A stretch of 61,272 bases of DNA from Desulfovibrio oxyclinae DSM 11498 (lineage in GTDB: Bacteria; Desulfobacterota; Desulfovibrionia; Desulfovibrionales; Desulfovibrionaceae). The stretch covers positions 19,197 through 80,468 of the forward strand of contig NZ_AQXE01000014.1 in the NCBI RefSeq assembly GCF_000375485.1, in the 5' to 3' direction. The notes beneath the pieces were generated by a model. It was not told the origin of the DNA. It saw only the letters and a program-made list of their open reading frames with translations, and searched no databases. Made by a program: the position numbers and the translations under genes. Shown here in pieces: positions 18,445 to 27,100 of the stretch. Each line of letters opens with the position of its first letter. The stretch's first letter is position 1.

Positions 18445-19149
18445 TTATGCCTTTTCCTTGGTCTCGGCAGGCTTGCCGTGACCGTCCACCTTGGGAACTT
18501 CCATACCGATCTTGCCAAGCGTCTTGGTCATTTCGAGCATGATGCCCAGGCCGCGCTTGGCGTCCTTGGAGGCCATGCCGCCGACCATGCCCAGCGGGCC
18601 GGTGGGCTTGACGTCGGTGAGGTCCAGTTCCGAGAAGGCGTTCGCCGCGCCTTCGATCATCATGCGCACCTTCGGGTCGCTCAGCTTTTCCAGCATGCCG
18701 ATGAGGAAGACGAAGGAGTCGCCCATGTTGCGGATGTTTTCGACGCCGTAAGTCTCGGCAACCTTCGCGCGGATATCGATCATGGCGCGGTAGGTTTCGA
18801 AAACGCCCTTTTGTTCCATCTCGTCCAGATACTGGATGAGCTGGGGGACCGAGGAGTGCAGAAGCGGCTCCATGGTCTGCCAGAGGTCGATGGCGTCTTC
18901 CATCTTGTCCAGCATGTAGGTCAGGTTATTGATGTTGAGCATCAGCTTCTTGATGAACTCGGTGAGGTCTTCAAGCTGAAAGCCGTGCTCGATGCTGCCG
19001 AATTCCGTCATCAGCACCTTGAAGCCATCGTGAAAGATGGGCGTCAGGTCCTGCTTGAGCTCTTCGGTGGCTCTCGCGCGTTCGGTCAGGAACGCTATGT
19101 TTTCCTCGATCTTGTCGAGGCGTTCCATAATAGCTGCTTCGTTACTCAT
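18445..19149 (-). CDS. DUF1641 domain-containing protein
   Basis: A 234-residue, mostly helical soluble protein. The N-terminus (MERLDKIEENIAFLTERAR) is likely a coiled coil. The central part (VENIRNMGDSFVFLIGMLEKLSDP) followed by a Gly-Met-rich segment (GPLGMVGGMASKDAKRGLGIM) matches the DUF1641 family. Members are often found beside sulfide:quinone oxidoreductase-like flavoproteins, as here (18 bases downstream of that gene), and are thought to act with them, but the function is not established. It has no signal peptide, no metal site and no membrane segment. A GGAGGC lies before the ATG. Confidence 0.82.
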   Translation of the reverse strand: MSNEAAIMERLDKIEENIAFLTERARATEELKQDLTPIFHDGFKVLMTEFGSIEHGFQLEDLTEFIKKLMLNINNLTYMLDKMEDAIDLWQTMEPLLHSSVPQLIQYLDEMEQKGVFETYRAMIDIRAKVAETYGVENIRNMGDSFVFLIGMLEKLSDPKVRMMIEGAANAFSELDLTDVKPTGPLGMVGGMASKDAKRGLGIMLEMTKTLGKIGMEVPKVDGHGKPAETKEKA

Positions 19150-19167
19150 GATATTGCCTCCGCAGGG

Positions 19168-20403
19168 TTATTTGCCTGCCATGTGGCGCATCTTGCCTGC
19201 CATGAACATCTGCGATTCGAGCGGCAGTTCGTGTCCCTTGAGCATCAGGTTGAAGTAGGCCCACTTGAACATCATCTTGCCCCAGTAGTTCTGGTGGTTC
19301 TCGCCGAGCAGCGCGAAGGGTCCGAGACCCGGGAACGGGTACTTGCCCGGCAGCGGCTCGACATCGTAGTTGAAGTCGATGAGGTAGGCCTTTTCGTAAC
19401 CGGAGACGATGAAGCAGGTGGAATGTCCGTCGTAGTCCGGGCGCGGCTCTTCGCCGTCCATTTCACGCAGCATGTTGTCCACCACGATGTCGGCCTCGTA
19501 GTGCGCCACGGAGCCGGCCTTGGAGGTCGGGCAGTTGGTGGCGTCGCCGATGATGTACATGTTTTCGTACTGAGCGGACTTCAGGGTGTGCTTCTCGGTG
19601 TCCATGTAACCCATGGGATCGGAGATCTCGGAGTCCATGAGGAACTGGGCGCCGAAGTTCGGCGGAATGGAGACCAGCAGGTCGTAGGGAACCTGCTCGC
19701 CCATGACGTCCTCGATGACCTTCTTGCCCGGGTCAACGTTGTCGATGTTGAAGTTGGGCACGACGTTGATGTTCTTTTCCTTGCACACGCGACCGAGAAT
19801 TTCTGCGGCAACGGGCTTGGTGAACGCGCCGGTGAGCGGGGTGACGAGGTCGATTTCGATGTTGTCGCGCACGCCGTTGACGGTGAAGAACCAGTCGGCG
19901 AGGTAAACGAATTCGAGCGGAGCAACCGGGCACTTGATGGGCATTTCCGCAATGTTCAGAACCACGCGGCCTTTCTTCATGTACTTCCACTTCTTGAACA
20001 GGGCTTCCGCTCCGTCGGGGGTGTAGAAGTCATGGATGTCGCCGCGCCAGTCGTCCATCATGCCGTCGATTTCGTCGGGCACGATGCGGCAGCCGGTGCC
20101 GACCACGATCCAGTCGTACTCGTACTTGCCTTCCTTGCAGGTGACGACTTTCTTTTCGGGGTCGAGGTTCTGGATGGTGTCCTGCACGAAGTTCACGCCG
20201 TGCAGGAAGTCGGCCTTGGGCTTTTCGCAGTCGTCGAGGGTGTAGATGCCGAAGGGCACGAACAGCCAGCCGGCCTGGTAGTGATGCTTCCAGTCGCGGT
20301 CGATGACGGTGATTTCCCATTCCTTGGGATCGAGCTTTTCGCGCATCTTGGTCGCGACCATGGTGCCGCCCGCGCCCGCGCCGAGAATAACCAGTTTTTT
20401 CAT
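19168..20403 (-). CDS. Sulfide:quinone oxidoreductase-like FAD protein
   Basis: A 411-residue flavoprotein of the SQR/FCSD family. The FAD-binding GAGAGG is at residues 8-13 and a second nucleotide-binding motif (IIGDATNCPTSKAGSVAH) is at about 285-300. C105, C158 (in IKCPVAPLEF) and C330 (HSTCFIV) lie where the three redox Cys of SQRs are expected. The C-terminal region has amphipathic, aromatic-rich helices (WGKMMFKWAYFNLML) that could dock to the membrane. It likely oxidises sulfide or another sulfur species and passes electrons to quinone. Neighbours encoding DUF1641 and rhodanese proteins support a sulfur role. CAAAGGAG precedes the ATG. The exact substrate is not proven by sequence. Confidence 0.85.
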   Translation of the reverse strand: MKKLVILGAGAGGTMVATKMREKLDPKEWEITVIDRDWKHHYQAGWLFVPFGIYTLDDCEKPKADFLHGVNFVQDTIQNLDPEKKVVTCKEGKYEYDWIVVGTGCRIVPDEIDGMMDDWRGDIHDFYTPDGAEALFKKWKYMKKGRVVLNIAEMPIKCPVAPLEFVYLADWFFTVNGVRDNIEIDLVTPLTGAFTKPVAAEILGRVCKEKNINVVPNFNIDNVDPGKKVIEDVMGEQVPYDLLVSIPPNFGAQFLMDSEISDPMGYMDTEKHTLKSAQYENMYIIGDATNCPTSKAGSVAHYEADIVVDNMLREMDGEEPRPDYDGHSTCFIVSGYEKAYLIDFNYDVEPLPGKYPFPGLGPFALLGENHQNYWGKMMFKWAYFNLMLKGHELPLESQMFMAGKMRHMAGK

Positions 20404-20487
20404 TTCAGGACTCCTTTGAAACTTAATGTATGCTTCTCCGGCCCCTCCGGAACTGTGGAGAGACCTGTTGCCTTGGTCGTGAGCGGC

Positions 20488-22107
20488 CTACAGCTTGACG
20501 CCGCTCTGTCTGAGGGCGGACATGCCGCCGTCAACGTTGATCACATCCTCGAAACCGGCGTGCCTCAGGGTCACCTGCGCCTCGTAGGAGCGGGTGCCGG
20601 TGTTGCAGACCAGAACGATCTTCGAGTCTTCGGGGACTTCATCGAGCCGCCGGGCCAGTTCGCCCTGCGGGATGTGATTCCAGTGCAGGGGGTGCCGTTC
20701 CAGAAACGGCTGAGCGTTGCCCAGTTCCCTGCAGTCCAGAAAAAAGTGGTCGCCGTTTTCACGCTCGTCCCAGAGACGGCGGAATTCTCGGGCGTCGATG
20801 CCGTTGTTGATCCCGGCCAGCATGTTGTCGGCCACGTTCGCCGCGGTGTTGAGCACGTCCATGGCCGAGGCGAAGGGGGGCGAATAGGCGACTTCAAGGT
20901 TGGCGACATCTTCGATGTAGGGCTTCTTGGTCAGCATGGCGGAAACCGCACTGATGCGGCCGCTAAGGGCGTCGCCCATGGTGCTGATGCCCTGAATGCC
21001 GAGCACTCGGCGCGTAGGCCCGTCGAAGACCAGTTCAAGGGTCATGAGGGCGGCGTCCGGCATGAAATGAGCGCGGTCGAACTGGATCACCGTGGAACTC
21101 ATGGCGGTGAATCCGCAGCGACGGGCGGCGTCAACGGTCAACCCTGCGCCGGCGGCGGTCAGGTCTCCCAACTTGACGGAGTAGGCGCAGGCCGGAGCTG
21201 CGAAAACCGGTTCGGCTCCTGCCAGAGCTGCGGCCAGCACCGTGGCTTGCCGGAGTTCCGTGGAGCGGATCGCGGTGCCCGGGATGGGTGTCTTGCAGTT
21301 GACGTTCTTGAAGGCGGCGCAGCTGCCGCAGGCGAAGATATCGGAAATGCTGGTGTGCAGGCTCTCGTTCACGATCACCGCACCGGTCTGGGCGATTTCG
21401 AGCCCGGCGTCGGCGGCGATGGCGCTCAGGGGCCTGCTGAACTGGGCGTTGATGATGCGGTCGGCATTGATGGTTGCCCGGTCGGTAACGACTCTCAACC
21501 CGTCCTTGTCCCGTTCGATTCTTTGAAGCTCATGCCCCTCGTGGATGGCGACGCCTTTTTCGGTCATGTGGTGGGCGACCATGTCCATGAGGCTGCCGGA
21601 AAGTGGATCAAAGCCCTGCGGGCAGGGGCCGGAGATGATTTCGATTTGGTCGCGACCATGCTGCATCAGGGCGGAAACCGTGAGCAGCAGGTTGTGGCCG
21701 CTGCCGATCACGACGGTTTTGCCGTCGGTCGGGCGCAGGCGGCGCGCATCTTCGTCCGTGGCGATGCGGGAAATGTCCGTGAGATGCTCGCCGGGAACGT
21801 CCAGATCGGAGGGGGCCGCCGCAGTGGCAAAGACGAGCTTGTCGTATTCAAGGGTTGACTCGGAGCCTGAAACGATGTCGCGGACGAGCACGCGGCGATT
21901 CTTTGTATCAGCACTCAACGCGCGCAGTCGTTCGGGAAAGTCTATGCCGCGTCCGAGATACTGCTCAAGCGCGGAGCACGAGAACTCCGGCAGCGGGTTC
22001 TCTTCAGGGTAGAGGACGACAGCTTCCGCAGGACGGGAGTCGATATATTTCAGAACGCCGTTGAGCGCGGGGGCGTCGGCGCCAATGATGATAATTCGTT
22101 CCGGCAT
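20488..22107 (-). CDS. CoA-disulfide reductase-like flavoprotein with C-terminal rhodanese
   Basis: A 539-residue fusion. Residues 1-330 resemble pyridine nucleotide-disulfide oxidoreductases of the CoA-disulfide reductase/NPSR type, with C44 (FSCSALEQYL) in the position of the single active Cys. The usual N-terminal dinucleotide motif is degenerate (IIIIGADAPALNG), while the second one (VVIGSGHNLLL) is only partly kept. Residues 330-430 form the dimerisation domain. Residues 445-539 are a rhodanese domain with an intact active-site loop (VCNTGTRS). Such fusions reduce persulfides or polysulfide with NAD(P)H. It begins the sulfur operon and is followed by the SQR-like gene after 84 bp. Confidence 0.83.
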   Translation of the reverse strand: MPERIIIIGADAPALNGVLKYIDSRPAEAVVLYPEENPLPEFSCSALEQYLGRGIDFPERLRALSADTKNRRVLVRDIVSGSESTLEYDKLVFATAAAPSDLDVPGEHLTDISRIATDEDARRLRPTDGKTVVIGSGHNLLLTVSALMQHGRDQIEIISGPCPQGFDPLSGSLMDMVAHHMTEKGVAIHEGHELQRIERDKDGLRVVTDRATINADRIINAQFSRPLSAIAADAGLEIAQTGAVIVNESLHTSISDIFACGSCAAFKNVNCKTPIPGTAIRSTELRQATVLAAALAGAEPVFAAPACAYSVKLGDLTAAGAGLTVDAARRCGFTAMSSTVIQFDRAHFMPDAALMTLELVFDGPTRRVLGIQGISTMGDALSGRISAVSAMLTKKPYIEDVANLEVAYSPPFASAMDVLNTAANVADNMLAGINNGIDAREFRRLWDERENGDHFFLDCRELGNAQPFLERHPLHWNHIPQGELARRLDEVPEDSKIVLVCNTGTRSYEAQVTLRHAGFEDVINVDGGMSALRQSGVKL

Positions 22108-22121
22108 TGGGGACTCCAGTT

Positions 22122-22379
22122 TTACGACTCGACAGCTTTGTTGCCGGGAGGTTCAGAGTGGGCGTTCTTCACTTCCCGCAACGATGCGGTAGAAGGTGCT
22201 TGAGCGGATATTCTGACGCCGGGGCGGTTGGGCAGTTGTGGGACGAGGGCGTCGGGACCGTCACAGGCATCGGCTTCCAGCACGGCGTGGTCCGCCGAGA
22301 AAACGAAAACCTCGCGATGCCTCGGTGCCTCGTAGTGGAGCGATTTGCTCGTGTGTCGGTACGTGTCGGCTCTGTTCAC
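22122..22379 (-). CDS. Possible small hypothetical protein, 85 residues
   Basis: An open frame beginning with GTG whose stop lies 14 bases before the rhodanese-flavoprotein ATG. Third codon positions are mostly G or C, as in neighbouring genes, and it lies in the predicted leader of the sulfur operon. It has only a weak binding site (GAGAG), one Cys, no signal peptide and no motif I recognise. A competing frame on the other strand (22107-22436) is no better. It may be a first small gene of the operon or untranslated leader. Confidence 0.3.
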   Translation of the reverse strand: MNRADTYRHTSKSLHYEAPRHREVFVFSADHAVLEADACDGPDALVPQLPNRPGVRISAQAPSTASLREVKNAHSEPPGNKAVES

Positions 22380-22462
22380 GTCTCTCGCCCTATCCTCGGG
22401 ACAGCGTCCCTTTTGTTCCTGCGCAGACTCGCCTGAGCCTGAAATGGGGAACGATTCAAATA

Positions 22463-22543
22463 TCCGACAAAGTCAATCGGAATTGATTTGGTCCGAAATG
22501 AGAATAATTCGTACCGATTTATTTCCGATTGGATGAGTCCGGA
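22463..22543. promoter_or_regulatory. Cluster of TCCGA half-sites, candidate operator
   Basis: An AT-rich stretch carries TCCGA at 22463, its inverse TCGGA at 22477, TCCGA at 22492 and 22524, and TCCGGA at 22538. The first three are spaced 14 and 15 bases apart and alternate in orientation. They lie between the Rrf2 gene and the sulfur operon, just downstream of a predicted minus-strand promoter. Binding by the Rrf2 protein is a guess. Confidence 0.35.
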
Positions 22544-22570
22544 TTAACCGGAAAATTGTATACTTGTCAA
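22542..22570 (-). promoter_or_regulatory. Candidate sigma-70 promoter of sulfur operon
   Basis: On the minus strand TTGACA (complement of 22565-22570) is followed after 17 bases by TTAATC (complement of 22542-22547). The -35 is consensus, the -10 is weak. It would give a leader of about 430 nt before the rhodanese-flavoprotein start. Confidence 0.4.
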
Positions 22571-22720
22571 GGGGGGGTATTTTTAAGATGTTCTTTTAGA
22601 ACAGTGTGTTATGAAAAAACCGATTGAGATTGCGATTTTTTTAACATGAAAATCTGGTAAAAATGAGGGGTGCCGACAGCTCGAAGAGAGCAAGGGAGGG
22701 GCGGTTCGGACGTGGGCGGA

Positions 22721-23146
22721 TCAGTCGAAGAAGGGTGAGCCTTCGGGCGATTCCATGAGGTCGGCAAGGGTGATGGAATCAAGCTCTTCTTCAAGAACCT
22801 TGGATGCCCGTTGCCAGACCTGCCTGGTTCGACAGACTGATGTCCGTTCGCAAAGGCCCTCGTCATTGATGCAGTCGGTAAGACGGATGCCGCCTTCCAT
22901 GATGCGCACCACGTCACCGACGGTGATGTCGGCGGGGTCCTTGTCCAGAATGTGTCCACCGGCGGCACCACGTACGGATGTTATCAGTCCCTCTTTCTTC
23001 AAGGGCCGAATGATCTGCTCAATGAACTGGGCGGAAATACCCGTGGATTCGGATAAAACCGTGGTGCATTGCGGCATGTCTGTCTGGCGCAGCGCCAGAT
23101 CGAGAAGCAACCGAGTCGCGTAGCGGGAGCGTGCGGAAAGTTTCAT
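22721..23146 (-). CDS. Rrf2-family Fe-S transcriptional regulator
   Basis: A 141-residue winged-helix regulator. The N-terminal part (KLSARSRYATRLLLDLA, then ESTGISAQFIEQIIRPLKK and SVRGAAGGH) matches the DNA-binding half of the Rrf2/IscR family. C92, C99 and C105 correspond closely in spacing to the cluster Cys of E. coli IscR, so an Fe-S cofactor is likely. It is transcribed toward the sulfur flavoprotein operon and is the best candidate for controlling it. It could sense Fe-S status, sulfide or redox stress. GAGGA precedes the ATG. Confidence 0.9.
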   Translation of the reverse strand: MKLSARSRYATRLLLDLALRQTDMPQCTTVLSESTGISAQFIEQIIRPLKKEGLITSVRGAAGGHILDKDPADITVGDVVRIMEGGIRLTDCINDEGLCERTSVCRTRQVWQRASKVLEEELDSITLADLMESPEGSPFFD

Positions 23147-23205
23147 GGTCCTCAGGGGGATAAGGATTGAAGGATATATTCCGTTTTAGACGAGTTATAA
23201 TTCTA

Positions 23206-23228
23206 CTTGATTAGGCAGATAAATCAAG
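23206..23228. promoter_or_regulatory. CTTGATT inverted repeat, candidate Rrf2 operator
   Basis: CTTGATT at 23206-23212 is repeated inverted as AATCAAG at 23222-23228, with 9 bases between. On the minus strand the repeat overlaps a possible -35 (TTGATT), followed after 16 bases by TAGAAT, about 60 bases upstream of the Rrf2 gene. This is the layout expected for autoregulation. Confidence 0.4.
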
Positions 23229-23465
23229 ATTTGACGCGTCTCGAAAGCAATGAATGTGATGATTGAAAGCCTGCTTGGTGGTGCAGAAAGACGGGGTCGC
23301 GTTTTTTTATCCTCAACCGCCTTTTGCAAATGGACTATTTTTCGCTGGGTAAAAACGGCTCACCGATTTTTACCGAAATTGTTCCCTTCATGGTGCTCTT
23401 TGTTTTCGGCAATATGCTTACCGTCGGAAAACTTGGTTTCAATGAACCGAAAACAAGGAGGTTCC

Positions 23466-24104
23466 ATGCGATACATCAAGCTGACGACATGTATGACAAC
23501 GGCAATGATGCTGGTTCTTTTTACCGCGCTGACCGCTGTTGCGGCAGACCCCGCCGGAGCCAGGAACGATTCGTGGATCACTTTCAGCGGCACGGTTGAA
23601 GAGGTGCAGGCCAACTCTTTTCTGGTTGATTACGGAGACGGAAAAATCACCGTCGAGATGGATGACGGAGACCGTGACGCCGATGGCTACAAGCTGGTAA
23701 AGGGCGATGAGGTAACCGTTTCCGGTCGTGTCGATGACGATGTGTACGAAAAGCGAACAATCGAGGCTTCAAGCGTATACGTCGAAAAGCTGAACACCTA
23801 TTTCTACGCGAGCCCCGCGGATGAAGAGGATTTCGCGCTGACCTACTACGGGCGCGTGGAATACGGCGACATGATTCTGCGAGGCGTGGTGACGGATATC
23901 GTGGGTGACGAGGAGTTCAAGCTCGACACGGGCCTTCGCGAAGTCATCGTAGAAGTGGACGAGCTGCCGTTCAACCCGCTGGACAATGAAGGATATCAGC
24001 GCATTGACGTAGGCGACGTGGTCAGCGTCACCGGCAACATGGACGAGGACCTTTTCGAAGGCCGTGAATTCGTTGCCGACTCCGTGATGACCATCGCTGA
24101 ATAG
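23466..24104 (+). CDS. Periplasmic protein with two tandem OB-fold (BOF-like) domains
   Basis: A 212-residue exported protein. Signal peptide at 1-27 ends in AVAA. The mature part holds two related modules of about 75 residues. Each begins with a strand like FSGTVEEVQ or LRGVVTDIVG, has a charged middle, then KGDEVTVSGRVDDD or VGDVVSVTGNMDED, and ends in a V-V-like strand. This is the pattern of bacterial OB-fold proteins such as YgiW/YdeI. The protein is very acidic. The start at 23466 is chosen for AAGGAGG six bases upstream; a longer frame from 23250 lacks a binding site and would bury the signal peptide. Function unknown, perhaps envelope stress or cation binding. Confidence 0.82.
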   Translation: MRYIKLTTCMTTAMMLVLFTALTAVAADPAGARNDSWITFSGTVEEVQANSFLVDYGDGKITVEMDDGDRDADGYKLVKGDEVTVSGRVDDDVYEKRTIEASSVYVEKLNTYFYASPADEEDFALTYYGRVEYGDMILRGVVTDIVGDEEFKLDTGLREVIVEVDELPFNPLDNEGYQRIDVGDVVSVTGNMDEDLFEGREFVADSVMTIAE

Positions 24105-24125
24105 ATGACGAGATACGAAACAGAG

Positions 24126-24157
24126 AAAGGGCGGGAGGTTTTCCTCCCGCCCTTTTT
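24126..24157. terminator. Intrinsic terminator, possibly bidirectional
   Basis: A 13-bp perfect stem (AAAGGGCGGGAGG) with a TTTT loop is followed by TT and A-T-rich sequence, 21 bases after the OB-fold gene. The 3' edge touches the stop codon of the convergent GGDEF-EAL gene, so it may serve both directions. Confidence 0.88.
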
Positions 24158-27100
24158 ATTGTTCGGGTTGCGGCAGCGTGAAGCCGTCCTCGTCCAGTTT
24201 CTGGCTGAATTCGGACGCAGGAATTGGTGGTGAGAACAGGAAGCCCTGAATGCAATTGCATCCTTCGGCCATGAGATATTTGAGCTGTTCGGGCGTTTCC
24301 ACGCCTTCGGCCACGGTGTTCAGCCCCAGTTCCCGCGCGAGGGTTACGATGGTCCGCACGAAAGTTCTCCCTTCGGCGTCCTCGCTGTCAAGCATCCAGA
24401 TGAAGCTGCGGTCGATCTTCAGCGTGCTGAAAGGCAGTCGCTTCAGGTAGTAGAGTGACGAATAACCCGTGCCGAAGTCGTCAAGTGAGAAGACGACGCC
24501 CCGAGCGGTCAATTGTTTCATGGCTGAGGCAGCGGCCTCGAAGTTCTTCATGAGCGTGGTCTCGGTGATTTCCAGCGTGAGCAGCTTCGGTGGCAGCTGG
24601 GTGCGCTCCAGCACGCCGAAAACTTCTTCAACCAGTCCCTCCTGCATAAAATGGTTGGCGGAGAGGTTGATGGAAACCGGGCGCATGATGCCCGTGCACC
24701 GATACCAGTCCAGCGTATCGCGGCAGGCTCTCTCCATGACGAAAAGATCTATGCTCTTGATAAGTCCGGTTTTTTCGGCGAAGGGGATGAATTCCCCGGG
24801 AGGCACGAGGTTTCCGTCGCGTCGCCAGCGCACAAGCCCTTCCATGCCGATGATGCGTCCGGTGCCGTCGGAGACATCCACCTTGGGCTGGTACCACACT
24901 TCCATCTCATCACGGTCCAGCGCGTGCCGCAGGGCGTTTTCGATTTCAAGGTGATCGCGCGAGCGCTGATTGAGCGCCTCCGTGAAGAAGCTGAAGGTGT
25001 TTTTGCCCATCTGTTTGGACTGGTACATGGCCAGGTCGGTGGAGCGGACGATATCTTCGGTCCGTTCGCCGTCCTCGGGAGCCACGGCGATACCGATGCT
25101 GGCGCCGAGATAGATGCTGGCGCCGCCCACGGAGAAGGGAGTCTGAAAGCAGTCGAGCAGGACGACTGCCTTGTCGCTCAGGCCGTCTCGGCCCAGCTCG
25201 GTTTCTGAAAGAATTCCGAACTCGTCACCGCCCAGCCGGACAAGCAGGTCGCCGGACTCCAAATTCTGTTGCAGGCGGCTGCCCACATCCGCCAGCAGCG
25301 TGTCGCCGGCAGCGTGGCCGAACGTGTCGTTGATGTTCTTGAATTCATCAATGTCGAGCATGAACATGCCCAGAACCCGTTTCGTTCCGGTGATTTCCGG
25401 AATCCGTCTGTCGAGCTCGTCCATGAGATAGTAGCGGTTCGGCAGGTTGGTGACGCTGTCGTGGTAGGCCTTTTTGGCCAGCTCGTTCTCCACCGCCTTG
25501 CGCCGGGTGATGTCCAGCAGCGAGGCCACGCTCATGGAGGTCTCCGGAACCATGCCGACGGTGAGTTCCACGTTTCGGATGCCGCCGCCGGAGGTGAGGA
25601 CGCGGGCTTCATAGGAGCGCGGTGCGCTGTTGGGGTCCTCGCGCCGTCTGTTGTGATATTCGAGCATCCAGACGGCGTCGTCCGGGTGGAAGAAATCCAT
25701 CCAGCGGGAACTGTGAACCACCACCTCTTCGGAGGGCGCTTCCACCAGTTTGCAGAACTCTCCGTTGGCCATGACGATGGTGCAGTCGTCATCAATGAGG
25801 ATGGTGGCCGTACCCGTATTCATGAAAATCGTGCGATACAGGTTCTCGGATTCTGCAAGTTCATGGCGGACTTTTTCCTGCTCAGTGATGTCCACAAAGG
25901 ATTCGAGCAGGAAGGTGGCACCGTGGCGCGTGACGGGAACCACGGATTTGAGAATGTGTTTGCGCGTGCCGTCGGCGGTGACGATCTCGCATCGGCGCAT
26001 TTCGCCGCTCATGCCCCTGTCGAGTATGGGGCAGTCGTCGTTGTTCTGCGGGCAGATGACCTTCTGGCAGGGCACTCCGAGCACGTCGTCCGCCGCGAGG
26101 CCGATCATCTCGGTGGCCTTGCGATTGACCTGCACCACGGTGCGGGTGTCGGCGGAAACCATGGCTACCCCCACCTGCATCGAATCTATGAGCTCCTGCT
26201 GGAAGGTCTCGTGCGCCCGCAATTCACGGATCACGGTATTCATGTCCTGCGCAAGATCGGTCACTTCGTCATTGCCGCGCAGTTCAATGAAGCGTTTGCC
26301 TTCACGGTCACCCGCCACGGTGGCGAGCTGGTTCCGGATGTTCATGATGCGGTCCGTCACGCGAACCCTGAACTGTCTGTAGGCTATGCCGGACAACACG
26401 AAACTGGCGACGACCAGCATGCCCAGCAGGGTGTACATGGTACGGTAGCCGGTTTCGGAGATGCGGGTCGGCAGCGTGGTCGAAACCCCGAGGACCGGCC
26501 TGCCCAGAACATCGTCCACCACGGTCGAAGCCTTCAGCAGGTCTCCCTCTCTGGTTAGCGTTGCCCCTTCGGATCGGGGCACTCGCTCCGGCGATGAAAC
26601 GGAAAGGTTCACCTGAGCCTGCTCTGCGATCCTGTCGAGCATCGCCGCGTCCAGAAGACGGCTCATGAGCATCCAGCCGCGCGAAGGGCCGCTCAGGTCG
26701 CTGGTGCGAATACGCTCTATGGATATCATGTGGATTCGTTCGCCCAGTGCGAGCAATCCCTTGAGGTGGCCTGTTTCGTCCTGGGCGGCTTTCGGTGCCC
26801 ATTGCTGCATGAAGGCTTCCAGCTGCCATGGAATCTGCACGAGGGAGCGGTCGTCGTCCGCGAGCCCCTCGCCCCATATGACCTGTCCCTTCGGGGTGAA
26901 AAAGGCCACTATCTGCAGATTGGTTTCCGTGTAGGTGGAGGGGACCAGGTTCGATTGCAAAAATGCCTGATTCCGGTCCTTGACGAAGGCATAGGTGTCG
27001 TCCCACCATGCCCAGTCCCGCGTCAGGTCTTGCAGGCTGTCCACCGAATGCTCGATGGCTTTGACCGCGCGCACGGCGTTGGTGTGAACCTGTGTCCGTT

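Noticed and set aside
18478..21858. 1126-codon open frame on the plus strand
   Set aside because: It runs antisense across the DUF1641, SQR-like and rhodanese-flavoprotein genes, has His/Val/Gly-rich content and no binding site or domain.
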